A stretch of DNA of 34,777 nucleotides from Pedosphaera sp. (GCA_009695465.1 SIAW01000018.1:1-34777), one strand, 5' to 3'. Shown: positions 26,363 through 33,749, counted from the first letter of the stretch. Translations and numbers: made by a program. Notes: a model not told the origin generated them from the letters alone.

Positions 26363-26899
26363 CTAATTGGTGGGCGGCTGCAAATCCAGTTTCATCGCCA
26401 GATCACTGCGCGGCGCGGCGTGCGTGGGAGAATAAGGCAGGAACCCGTGGCGTAGATAGAGTTGGTGGGCCTCGCGCAGGACAGTGGCTGTTTCCAGCAC
26501 GACCTGCCTCACGTTTTGCACGCGAGCCTCGGCCAATGCGTGGCGCAGCAGAAAATTTCCAAGCCCGCGCCCGCGCCATGCTCGCGCCAAGTACAGCTTG
26601 CGGATTTCCATCGTGACGTCGCCAGCGGGCAGCCATGCAATGGAGCCGATGATTTCAAGAGTGCCGGTTTCCAGCACGATGAAGCAGCCGGTGGCGTAGG
26701 CGGTTTCAATGTCGGCCAAGTCCGCGTCGGTGCCCGTGGGGTCGGGCTTGAGTCCGTACTCGGTCAGCACCCCAAAAACCAGCGCGCGCACCGCAGGGAT
26801 GTCCGCGTTGATCGCGCGGCGCCAGTGCAGTTCCAGATGGCCCGGCACGGGTTTGGGTTTGTTTGGCACCGGCGCGGATGTTAAGCCATGCGGCGACAT
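26363..26899 (-). CDS. GNAT-family N-acetyltransferase
   Basis: A 178-residue GNAT fold protein. The acetyl-CoA pyrophosphate-binding motif A is clear: IRKLYLARAWRGRGLGNFLL, with the R-G-R-G-L-G loop. The C-terminal motif B-like segment (ETATVLREAHQLYLRHGF) also fits. The upstream half holds the family's first strand and helix (LHWRRAINADIPAVRALVFG). The substrate is unknown. I start at ATG 26899; the longer open frame upstream runs antisense through the rlu gene and is not used. This start is only nine bases from the divergent rlu ATG, so the promoter must lie in or over the neighbour. A lipoprotein gene follows. Confidence 0.85.
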   Translation of the reverse strand: MSPHGLTSAPVPNKPKPVPGHLELHWRRAINADIPAVRALVFGVLTEYGLKPDPTGTDADLADIETAYATGCFIVLETGTLEIIGSIAWLPAGDVTMEIRKLYLARAWRGRGLGNFLLRHALAEARVQNVRQVVLETATVLREAHQLYLRHGFLPYSPTHAAPRSDLAMKLDLQPPTN

Positions 26900-26908
26900 C
26901 GGCAAAGC

Positions 26909-27646
26909 ATGGACGGGCTGTTCGAGATTCTGCACGAGGACGACGGGTTGCTGGTCGTGAACAAACCGGCCGGGCTTGTGTGTCATCCCACCAAAGGCGA
27001 CGAGCGCTCCAGCCTGGCGGGGCGCGTGCGCCTGCACTTGGGCGGGCAATCGCCCGTGCATTTCGTCAATCGCCTCGATCGCGAAACCAGTGGCGTGGTG
27101 GTGCTGGGAAAAACCGATGAGGCAGCGCTGGCCTTGCGCCGACAGTGGGAAAGGCGTTCCGTGCGCAAGATTTACTGGGCCATCGTGCACGGCCACGTGC
27201 AGCCCAATGCAGGCGTGATTGACGCGCCGCTGGGAAAGGACGAGAGCAGCATCATTGCGGTGAAAGATTGTGTGCGCGCGGATGGCGCCGAGGCACAAAC
27301 GAAATTCTGCACGCAATGGAAATTCACGCGGGATGGCAGCGACTTCACTTGGCTGCGCGTGGAGCCGGTCACCGGGCGCAAACACCAGATCCGAATTCAC
27401 CTCGCGCATCTGGGGTATCCGCTGGTCGGCGATAAATTATACGGGCTGGATGAGTCGTGGTATCTGAAATTGGCCAACGACGAATTGACGGCGCAGGATT
27501 GGCAGCGGCTCATCCTGCCGTGCCAAGCGTTGCACGCGCAGCAGACGACTTTTGTGTGGAAGGACGACGAGCGGACTTTCACGGCCGAGCCGGAAGATTG
27601 GTTTGCGGATTTCATCGAGACCATCACGGATGAAGACGAAGCCTGA
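26909..27646 (+). CDS. RluA-family RNA pseudouridine synthase
   Basis: A 245-residue pseudouridine synthase acting on rRNA or tRNA. The catalytic motif is NRLDRETSG at 54-62 with Asp57 as nucleophile; the residue before the Arg is Asn where most RluA/RluD members have His. ILHEDDGLLVVNKPAG opens the catalytic domain, VTGRKHQIRIHLAHLGYPLVGDKLYG is the conserved second half (quoted in part: GRKHQIRIHL, GYPLVGDKLYG), and LPCQALHA closes it. There is no S4 domain, so it is of the short RluA/TruC type; the target base is unknown. I start at ATG 26909; ATG 26888 would overlap the divergent GNAT start. The ADH gene follows 16 bases later. Confidence 0.9.
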   Translation: MDGLFEILHEDDGLLVVNKPAGLVCHPTKGDERSSLAGRVRLHLGGQSPVHFVNRLDRETSGVVVLGKTDEAALALRRQWERRSVRKIYWAIVHGHVQPNAGVIDAPLGKDESSIIAVKDCVRADGAEAQTKFCTQWKFTRDGSDFTWLRVEPVTGRKHQIRIHLAHLGYPLVGDKLYGLDESWYLKLANDELTAQDWQRLILPCQALHAQQTTFVWKDDERTFTAEPEDWFADFIETITDEDEA

Positions 27647-27662
27647 ACCAGTGCCGCGAGTC

Positions 27663-28718
27663 ATGCGCGCCGTGGTGTATCGCGGTGTCGATGATCTGCG
27701 CGTGGAGACTGTGCCGGTGCCGCGCATCGGGCCGGGCGACCTGCTGGTGCGCGTGGCGGCCTGTGGCGTGTGCCCGACGGACATCAAAAAAATTCAGCAC
27801 GGCACCGTACCGCCGCCACGCATTTTCGGACACGAAACCGCTGGCACCGTAGTGAAGGTTGGCGCCCGCGTGACGGACTGGCGCGTGAGCGACCGTGTGG
27901 CGCTGCATCATCACGTGCCCTGCCTGCGCTGCCATGCGTGCCGCCATCGTGCCTTCGCGCAGTGCCCGCAGTACAAGCGTACGGGCATCACAGCCGGCTT
28001 CGAACCCGCCGGCGGCGGCTACGCCGAGTACGTGCGCGTGATGTCATTTTGTTTGCCGGGCGTTGTGCGCATCCCGAAGCGGAACACTTTCGAGGAAGGC
28101 GCGATGCTCGAGCCGGTCAACACGGTGCTCAAGGCAGTGCGCCGACTGGCATTGCTGCGCGGCGATACGGCGTTGGTCATCGGGCAAGGCCCGATCGGGC
28201 TGATGTGCGCACGGCTTTTGGCGCTGCGCGGTGTGCGCGTGCTGGCGACAGATCGAATGCCCGAGCGACTGGCGGTGGCGCGGCGATTGGGCGTGTGGCG
28301 TGCGATGCTGGCGGAGGATCCGCAATTGCCCAAGTGGGTGATGCGGGCCACACGCGGCGCCGGATTGGACGCAGTGATGGTGACTGTGCCTGCCGATGAG
28401 GCGGTGGCCTCGGCGCAAACATTAGTGCGCGGTGGCGGGCAAGTGTTGTTGTTTGCGCACACGCGTCGCGGCGAAATCAGCGGGTTGGATCTGGCGCGTG
28501 TTTGCGTGGACGAGAAGGATCTCATCGGCAGTTATTCCTCCGACATCACGTTGCAACGCGAGGTGGCGCGGCTGGTGTTCTCGCGCCGGCTGGATGTGCG
28601 CCCGCTCATCACGCACTCATTTGCGCTGGAAGAAACGTCGGCCGCAGTGGCGTTGGCGGCGCGCCCCACGGCAACATCGCTGAAGGTGATGGTGTGTCCG
28701 AGGCAAGCGATGGTTTGA
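27663..28718 (+). CDS. Zinc-dependent alcohol dehydrogenase (MDR family)
   Basis: A 351-residue medium-chain dehydrogenase/reductase. Catalytic-zinc ligands are Cys37 (CGVCPTD) and His57-Glu58 (GHETAG); the structural zinc site is complete with Cys87, Cys90, Cys93 and Cys101. The Rossmann nucleotide loop is VIGQGPIGLM. It resembles sorbitol/threonine dehydrogenases; the substrate and coenzyme cannot be fixed. I chose ATG 27663 because the family begins with M-(R/K)-A-V-V; ATG 27630, overlapping the rlu stop by 17 bases, would add 11 residues. It lies in the same direction 16 bases after rlu. Its TGA stop lies inside the -35 box of the tRNA-Glu promoter. Confidence 0.9.
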   Translation: MRAVVYRGVDDLRVETVPVPRIGPGDLLVRVAACGVCPTDIKKIQHGTVPPPRIFGHETAGTVVKVGARVTDWRVSDRVALHHHVPCLRCHACRHRAFAQCPQYKRTGITAGFEPAGGGYAEYVRVMSFCLPGVVRIPKRNTFEEGAMLEPVNTVLKAVRRLALLRGDTALVIGQGPIGLMCARLLALRGVRVLATDRMPERLAVARRLGVWRAMLAEDPQLPKWVMRATRGAGLDAVMVTVPADEAVASAQTLVRGGGQVLLFAHTRRGEISGLDLARVCVDEKDLIGSYSSDITLQREVARLVFSRRLDVRPLITHSFALEETSAAVALAARPTATSLKVMVCPRQAMV

Positions 28719-28743
28719 CAGCTGGGCAATAGGTTTCTAATAT
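28715..28743 (+). promoter_or_regulatory. Sigma-70-type promoter of tRNA-Glu
   Basis: A perfect -35 TTGACA (28715-28720) and TAATAT (28738-28743) are 17 bases apart. The predicted start near 28750 is about six bases before the mature tRNA 5' end. The -35 box overlaps the TGA stop of the ADH gene (28716-28718). It is the best promoter in the window. Confidence 0.8.
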
Positions 28744-28755
28744 GCGCGCCCATTT

Positions 28756-28830
28756 GGCCTGTTCGTCTATCGGCTAGGACGCGGCCCTCTCAAGGCTGAA
28801 AGACGGGTTCGATTCCCGTACGGGCCGCCA
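28756..28830 (+). tRNA. tRNA-Glu (anticodon CTC), CCA encoded
   Basis: A 75-base cloverleaf: acceptor stem GGCCTGT (28756-28762) with ACGGGCC (one T-G pair); the anticodon stem CGGCC pairs with GGCTG around loop CTCTCAA, placing anticodon CTC at 28789-28791; the T arm is ACGGG-TTCGATT-CCCGT. Discriminator G and an encoded CCA end at 28830. CTC reads GAG codons. It has its own strong promoter and a RelE-like gene starting 16 bases downstream. Confidence 0.97.
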
Positions 28831-28846
28831 GTGGGCAAGGAGAAAT

Positions 28847-29230
28847 ATGGAACGCATCAGCGGCAGCAGAAATTATTTTCAGATCATCTTCAACCCGACC
28901 AGCGCGTCGGAGTTGGCGGCGATGCCGCGTGAATTGCAGTTGGAGATTTTGGGCCAGTTCAAAGGCGTGGTGGAAGAATCGCCCGCCGGCTTCGGCACGT
29001 TGGAAAAGGGACGCCAGACGCTGCACCGCTATCGCGTGGGCAACTACCGGATTTATTTTGAGCGCCACGCGCTGGGCGTGGTGGTGCATCGCATCTTGTC
29101 CAAAAACACGCTGCGGGATTTCTTCTTCCGCAACGTCCGTATGAACAGCGACGAGGACGAAGTGCTGGCGGAGAACCCCAAGTTTTGGAAGATGATCGAG
29201 GAAGCCGCGCAGGCTTCGCGCCCCAGTTAG
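28847..29230 (+). CDS. RelE/ParE-like protein downstream of tRNA-Glu
   Basis: A 127-residue protein with the fold pattern of the RelE/ParE toxin superfamily: a long helix (ELQLEILGQFKGVVEE), then YRVGNYRIYFE, and a final strand/helix VVHRILSKNTLRDFFFR that matches the R-x-x-x-R/K region of RelE. It is longer than typical toxins (about 90-100 residues), with an acidic C-terminal tail. AAGGAG lies four bases before the ATG (28837-28842). No antitoxin gene is next to it: upstream is tRNA-Glu, downstream the convergent HNH gene. Toxin activity is therefore inferred only from the fold; it may be a housekeeping ribosome-linked relative. Its TAG abuts the next gene's stop (TAG-CTA) with no gap. Confidence 0.75.
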   Translation: MERISGSRNYFQIIFNPTSASELAAMPRELQLEILGQFKGVVEESPAGFGTLEKGRQTLHRYRVGNYRIYFERHALGVVVHRILSKNTLRDFFFRNVRMNSDEDEVLAENPKFWKMIEEAAQASRPS

Positions 29231-29854
29231 CTACACCGAATCTTCGCCCAGCTCGACGTTCCAGTAGGCGACGTCGATGAAATGCTTCCAGCTATCGTGC
29301 GCTTTCAGCCCGAAACTGATCTGCACAAATGGCCGCCACTTGGGACGCCGTGGTTTGCGGACCAGTCGCATGCCGGCCCCATGAGGCGTACGATGTCCCT
29401 TGCGCGTGTTGCACGGCACACAGGAGCACACGATGTTTTCCCACGTCGTCGGCCCACTTTGGTTTTTCGGGATGACGTGGTCCAAGTTCAGATCACTGCG
29501 CTCGAACACATGGCCGCAGTACTGGCAGGTGTTATGGTCGCGCTCAAAAATGTTATGCCGCGTGAACTTCACTTCCTTGCGCGGCAGTCGGTCGTACGCC
29601 AGCAGCAGGATGACGCGCGGGACGCGGATGCGGAACGAAATGCTGGCGACGGATTCCGGATGCGGCTCCTGCTCTGAAAAATCGCGCCACGCGCCGAAGT
29701 TGAAAGTGCGGAACGCATTGGCACCCTCGTCCCCCAGCACCACCTGCGCGTGTCCCTGGAACACCAAAGTCAACGCCCGCCGCGCTGTGCAGACATTCAC
29801 AGCCTGCCACAGACGGTTGAGCACCAACACAGATTGTCCCAGCATGCCGTTCAT
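29231..29854 (-). CDS. HNH endonuclease
   Basis: A 207-residue protein whose start ATG 29854 precedes the segment SVLVLNRLWQAVNVCTARRA, the usual opening of this family. Earlier GTG 29884 is possible. The HNH nuclease core is at about 100-155: zinc ligands CQYC (110-113) and CVPC (145-148), LDHVIPKNQSG with Asp125-His126, WEN with Asn140, and NTRKG. It is a nuclease of unknown target; no restriction or mobile gene lies around it, and such proteins are common chromosomal genes in PVC and other bacteria. It stops exactly next to the RelE-like gene's stop, facing it. Confidence 0.88.
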   Translation of the reverse strand: MNGMLGQSVLVLNRLWQAVNVCTARRALTLVFQGHAQVVLGDEGANAFRTFNFGAWRDFSEQEPHPESVASISFRIRVPRVILLLAYDRLPRKEVKFTRHNIFERDHNTCQYCGHVFERSDLNLDHVIPKNQSGPTTWENIVCSCVPCNTRKGHRTPHGAGMRLVRKPRRPKWRPFVQISFGLKAHDSWKHFIDVAYWNVELGEDSV

Positions 29855-29939
29855 TTTAACCAGCTTGCGGGCAGACGCTAACACGGGTGCGGCGGCAGTG
29901 TCAACGCGGCCACGGGTTATTCACATGCGGCAATTGGGT

Positions 29940-29968
29940 TTGAAACGTGGCGCGCCCGTTGGTAGCGT
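29940..29968 (+). promoter_or_regulatory. Candidate promoter for the coiled-coil/rsmD pair
   Basis: TTGAAA (29940-29945) and TAGCGT (29963-29968) are 17 bases apart. The -35 is good (five of six positions) and the -10 weak (three of six). The predicted start falls at about 29975, on the A of the ATG itself, so the mRNA may be leaderless; no Shine-Dalgarno is seen before the ATG. Confidence 0.35.
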
Positions 29969-29974
29969 CCTGCC

Positions 29975-30841
29975 ATGAGGAGGTTTGGGTGCGCGCTTTC
30001 CGCGCTGCTGCTATTTCATGCCGGGATTCTTTTCGCTGCGGAGAAACCGGGCGAGACCTACATCCGTGTTTATCACCTTATCGAGCAGGCGGACAAGCTG
30101 GAGGGCACTCAGCCCGTGGCGGCGCTGGAAAAATACATGCAGGCCCAAGCCGCGCTGAAGGTCGTGCAGAAGGATTTTCCGAACTGGAACAACGATGTCG
30201 TGGAGTTCCGGCTGCAATATCTCCAGCGCAAGATTCCGCCGCTGATGTCGCACCTGAAAATCCCGCAGCCCAATAATGCCTCGCCCGCCGATCCTCAGCC
30301 CGCAGGCCCCAGTGAAATTCTCATCGTGGATCTCAACCAGCGTATTGAACGCATGCGGGCCGAGAACAATCAGTTGGTCGCCGAGATGGAGCGGCAGGAA
30401 ACCGAGTGGCGCGAGAAACTCAAGGAAGCCCTCGCCGCCCGGCCGCGCGCGTTGGAGCCGGGCGAACTCGCGCGTGTGGAGGAGCAGAACAAGGCGCTGC
30501 GCGGCAAGATTGTGTACCTCGAATCCAACTTCAAGAAAGGCACGGATGGACAGGATGGACTGCGCACCACACTGGCGGAGACGCAGCGCGAGAGTGAAAC
30601 CCTGCGCAAACAATTGGCGGAATTGAGCGATGAAGGGCAGATGCGCAAGTTGCGCGAGGAGAACGTCCTGTTGCGCAAACGCATTGTGGAGATGAATCGC
30701 GCGTTGATTTCCCCTGTCGCACAGCAAGGGCTGCAACAGCAGCTCGACGTCGTGCAGAAACAATTGGACGAGGAGCGGCAACAGGCGCAACGCCTCAAGG
30801 CCGAGAACGAAAAACTGCGCGAGCTGCTGCAGAAACCCTGA
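29975..30841 (+). CDS. Exported coiled-coil protein
   Basis: A 288-residue protein. The signal peptide is MRRFGCALSALLLFHAGILFAA. Residues about 30-95 form a helical, TPR-like segment (YHLIEQADKLEGTQPVAALE and onward), followed by a Pro-rich linker (about 98-112) and a long coiled coil (about 115-285) rich in Gln, Glu, Lys and Leu heptads, for example ENNQLVAEMERQETEWREKL. It is probably a periplasmic structural or oligomerising protein; the function is unknown. rsmD starts eight bases after its stop, so they form an operon. The ATG has no ribosome site upstream. Confidence 0.85.
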   Translation: MRRFGCALSALLLFHAGILFAAEKPGETYIRVYHLIEQADKLEGTQPVAALEKYMQAQAALKVVQKDFPNWNNDVVEFRLQYLQRKIPPLMSHLKIPQPNNASPADPQPAGPSEILIVDLNQRIERMRAENNQLVAEMERQETEWREKLKEALAARPRALEPGELARVEEQNKALRGKIVYLESNFKKGTDGQDGLRTTLAETQRESETLRKQLAELSDEGQMRKLREENVLLRKRIVEMNRALISPVAQQGLQQQLDVVQKQLDEERQQAQRLKAENEKLRELLQKP

Positions 30842-30849
30842 CCTGCTGC

Positions 30850-31416
30850 ATGCGCATCACCGGTGGGCAATGGAGAGGCGCATCCATCGCCGTGCCGGCG
30901 GGCGATGCCGTGCGGCCCATGCCGGAGAAAGTGCGCCAGGCGCTCTTTAACAGTCTGGGGGATTGGATCGCGGGCCAGCGTGTGCTGGAACTTTTTGCGG
31001 GCACCGGTTGTCTCAGCATCGAATGCCTCAGTCGCGGTGCCGTGTCGGCTACGTGCGTGGAACTGAGCGGTCGCCACGCGCAGTTCATCCATCGCAACGC
31101 GACTGCGGTCGGGGCCACGCAGATCAGCGTGCGCGTGCAGGATGCGCTGGTCGCCGTCCGTGATCTGGCCAGCGCAACACAGACATTTGATTTCATCGTT
31201 GCTGATCCGCCGTATGGCGAAAAGAACGTTGGCCGCCGCTCGCAGTCTTGGGCGCAACGATTGTTGGATGCCGCCGAGTTGCCTGCGTTGCTCGCGCCGG
31301 GCGGCCGACTGATGCTGGGGCACGCCAAACGCGATCAGATTGAATTGGTGCCGCCTTGGCGCGAGGTCAAGGCGCTCAAGCACGGCGACACGTGGGTACG
31401 TCTGCTGGCCCTTTGA
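30850..31416 (+). CDS. rsmD: 16S rRNA (guanine(966)-N2)-methyltransferase RsmD
   Basis: A 188-residue SAM-dependent methyltransferase that methylates G966 of 16S rRNA in the 30S subunit. Family marks in order: MRITGGQWRG start, VRPMPEKVRQALFNSL (RsmD motif), ELFAGTG at 47-53 for SAM binding, and DPPYG at 119-123, the catalytic N-methylase motif. The usual length is about 185-200. It begins eight bases after the coiled-coil gene. The TGA stop is six bases before the stop of the convergent cyclase gene. Confidence 0.93.
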   Translation: MRITGGQWRGASIAVPAGDAVRPMPEKVRQALFNSLGDWIAGQRVLELFAGTGCLSIECLSRGAVSATCVELSGRHAQFIHRNATAVGATQISVRVQDALVAVRDLASATQTFDFIVADPPYGEKNVGRRSQSWAQRLLDAAELPALLAPGGRLMLGHAKRDQIELVPPWREVKALKHGDTWVRLLAL

Positions 31417-31422
31417 GTTGGC

Positions 31423-33252
31423 TCAGGCGGATGGGATGCGCCAGCGCGCGGCCAGTCGAGTCAGTGCGGCCGTGGTGTAAATCACCGGGTACAGTTTTTC
31501 GTAGTACCACAGCTTGGCGAAATAGAAACCGATGGGTGCGGGTTCCGTAAAGGCGCCCGACTCCACGCGTGACATCAGCCACTGCGCGCCGCGTTCGATG
31601 GCTTCCTCCACGGCCGGTGCATCCTCGGCATCGGGTTCTTCGATGGCGGCCAATGCCTCCAATGCCAGCGCGGTTTCCTCGATTGAAGGCGGGCCGGTGG
31701 GATGACCGCTCCAGCCACCGCAGGCGGATTGCAGATGGAGCAGGCCATTGCGCGCGGCGCGTTGTCGCAGTGCGCCGCCGGGCAAGGCGAGCTGTCCGGG
31801 TTGCGCCAAAGCCAGCGCGACGCGCGAGGTGCCGTATGTCCAATTGATTTCGCCCGGTGCCGATTCGTTGCCAAACCACAACGGCTGCCAGCCCGGCGTT
31901 TCATCCGTTGCGGCCAAGTACCGCGCCGCAGTGGAGAGTGCGGTGTTGATGCGCGATTGCAGCTCCGGCAATTCCTCGCGCCACGCCAACCATGCGCGCA
32001 TGGCGTGCGCGGTGAGGTCAGGACTGCTGCGGTCAAAAGGCAGGTTGGTCCAGCCACGACAAAAGGTCGGGATGCCGCCATCACTGTTTTGCAGATTTAA
32101 CAACCAGACAACGCCCTCGCGCACCGCGTCGCGCGGCGCATCTTGAACACCCAGTTGATGCAGCGCCAGCAACGCGCTGGCCGTGTCATCCGCATCGGGC
32201 ACGCCGCCCGGCAGATTCGTCCACGCCCAACCGCCCGGCGGCGCCTGTGTGTAGGCGTGGATCACGCGATGTTGCTGGCCAAGGAGCCAGTCGCGCAGGG
32301 CAGCGCGTTCTTGCGTGGCGAGCGAGTGGCCGGCCGCATCGCCCAGCGCGTTGATGGAAAGCGTGGTGAGCCACGTGGCCAGATTGGTGTCGATGGGCCA
32401 GCACCCATCCGGTCGCGCGGATTGCGCGAGGAAGCGCGCGCCCGCCAGAGCGACGGGGTGATGCGCGTTGCCGCTGCCCGCCAAGCTCATGGTGACAAAC
32501 GCCGTCAGCGGGGTTGCCTCCAGAAAACCTCCGTTGACTGGTTGGATCTGCGACAAGACGCGCAGCGTTTTTTGCCGTGCTCCATTGCGCAGTAAACGCA
32601 GCAATGGATTGCGCGTGGGCCGATGATGATGCCGCGCCTGTCCCATCGCGATGAGCGCGGGCAACGCGTAGCTGACCACCGGCAGGCGCAGTGTGGCGAA
32701 CCACGACGGCGGCAGCACGGCCAATTCAAACGGGAGTGAGAGCACTTCGCGCCACGCATCGCGGCCTTCGCCCAGACAACCGGCGAGCGCGCAGTGGGTG
32801 AGGATGGGGATTGAGAAGGTGCGATCTTTTCCGTAGCGCCGCAGGATGGCGCGCGCAAGCAAGGCGGGCGTGATGCCGCCCGCAGCGTGGGTCAACCAAC
32901 GTTCCGCGCTCGCGATGACGCTGCGATGTTGTTCCGCCGCGCCGGGCACAGCACGCAACGTCGCCCAGCACAAGGTGGTGGTGGAAATATTGGAGCGGCT
33001 TTGGGTGGTGTCGCCCCAGCCGCCGTCCGCATTGACGTGCGCGGCGAGCCAGCGCAGCCCGTTTTGAATCAGCGCGGTGTGCGCGGTGCCCGTCTCATCC
33101 GCCATGCGATGCAACGCGTGAACGGCGGTGGCGGTGGCTAGTGCGCTGCCCGAAAGTTCACCCACCCAATGCCCATCGGGATGGCGCGCGTCCAGCAGCG
33201 CGTGGCGCGCGGTGCGGAGGGCGGCGGCGAGTCTGGCTGGGTCAACCCTCAC
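31423..33252 (-). CDS. Squalene-hopene-cyclase-family terpene cyclase
   Basis: A 609-residue class II terpene cyclase. The protonating motif DADD at 353-356 fits the DxDD site of squalene-hopene cyclase. Several QW-type repeats are present: HPDGHWVGELSG near the N-terminus, QNSDGGIPTFCRGW, and QSACGGWSGHP near the C-terminus; INWTYGTSRV matches the NYIYGT segment of true cyclases. The C-terminus (FYFAKLWYYEKLYP) differs from classic hopene cyclases, and 609 residues is short (they are about 630-720). The product could be hopene or another cyclic triterpene. I start at GTG 33252, five bases after the tadA stop; no ATG fits without deep overlap. It should be a monotopic membrane enzyme. It follows tadA, Nudix and membrane protein genes. 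Confidence 0.85.
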   Translation of the reverse strand: MRVDPARLAAALRTARHALLDARHPDGHWVGELSGSALATATAVHALHRMADETGTAHTALIQNGLRWLAAHVNADGGWGDTTQSRSNISTTTLCWATLRAVPGAAEQHRSVIASAERWLTHAAGGITPALLARAILRRYGKDRTFSIPILTHCALAGCLGEGRDAWREVLSLPFELAVLPPSWFATLRLPVVSYALPALIAMGQARHHHRPTRNPLLRLLRNGARQKTLRVLSQIQPVNGGFLEATPLTAFVTMSLAGSGNAHHPVALAGARFLAQSARPDGCWPIDTNLATWLTTLSINALGDAAGHSLATQERAALRDWLLGQQHRVIHAYTQAPPGGWAWTNLPGGVPDADDTASALLALHQLGVQDAPRDAVREGVVWLLNLQNSDGGIPTFCRGWTNLPFDRSSPDLTAHAMRAWLAWREELPELQSRINTALSTAARYLAATDETPGWQPLWFGNESAPGEINWTYGTSRVALALAQPGQLALPGGALRQRAARNGLLHLQSACGGWSGHPTGPPSIEETALALEALAAIEEPDAEDAPAVEEAIERGAQWLMSRVESGAFTEPAPIGFYFAKLWYYEKLYPVIYTTAALTRLAARWRIPSA

Positions 33253-33257
33253 AGATT

Positions 33258-33749
33258 TTACACCGTGTCGCTGCGGCTGCGTTTCTCCAGAAAGAACTGG
33301 CGCAGCAACGTGCGGCATTCCTCGTCGCGCACGCCGGCGGTGATGTCGCAGCGATGGTTGAGGCCGGGGAACTGCAGGAGATTGAGCGCACCGCCGGCCG
33401 CACCGCCTTTGGGGTCGGGCGCGCCGAAGACCACGCGGGGCAGGCGGCAATGCACGATGGCTCCAGCGCACATGGGGCAAGGTTCCTTGGTCACATACAA
33501 TGTGCAATCGGTCAGACGCCAGTCGCCCACGGCAGCCTCGGCGGCGGTCAAGGCCAGCATCTCCGCGTGCGCGGTGGCGTCCTTGAGCATCTCCACCTGA
33601 TTATGCGCGCGCGCAATCACGAGTCCCTCGCGCACGATGACGGCGCCCACGGGCACTTCCTCCGCTTCGTACGCGCGCACGGCTTGGCGCAGCGCTTCAG
33701 CCATGAAATAGCTATCGCTGTGCAAATCAATAATGGGGGGTTCAGACAA
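33258..33749 (-). CDS. tadA: tRNA-specific adenosine deaminase
   Basis: A 163-residue cytidine-deaminase-fold protein that converts A34 to inosine in tRNA-Arg(ACG). Zinc and catalytic residues are in HAEM (DATAHAEMLAL) and PCPMC; DPKGGAAGGALNLLQFPGLNHR and the EEC-LL-FF end are TadA marks (quoted in part: DPKGGAAGG, LNHRCDITAGV). The start is TTG 33749, overlapping the Nudix stop by eight bases and backed by GGAGGA eight bases upstream; the next ATG (33704) would cut into the first helix of the family (YFMAEALRQAVRAYE). Coupled to the Nudix gene upstream and the cyclase downstream. Confidence 0.93.
   Translation of the reverse strand: MSEPPIIDLHSDSYFMAEALRQAVRAYEAEEVPVGAVIVREGLVIARAHNQVEMLKDATAHAEMLALTAAEAAVGDWRLTDCTLYVTKEPCPMCAGAIVHCRLPRVVFGAPDPKGGAAGGALNLLQFPGLNHRCDITAGVRDEECRTLLRQFFLEKRSRSDTV

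Noticed and set aside
26900-27409. N-terminal extension of the GNAT gene to 27409
   Set aside because: The added 170 residues are antisense to the rlu gene and show no domain; GNAT homology begins after 26899.
33253-33507. N-terminal extension of the cyclase to 33507
   Set aside because: It would run antisense-like in another frame through tadA with an Arg/Pro-rich product unrelated to cyclases; GTG 33252 fits the gene junction.
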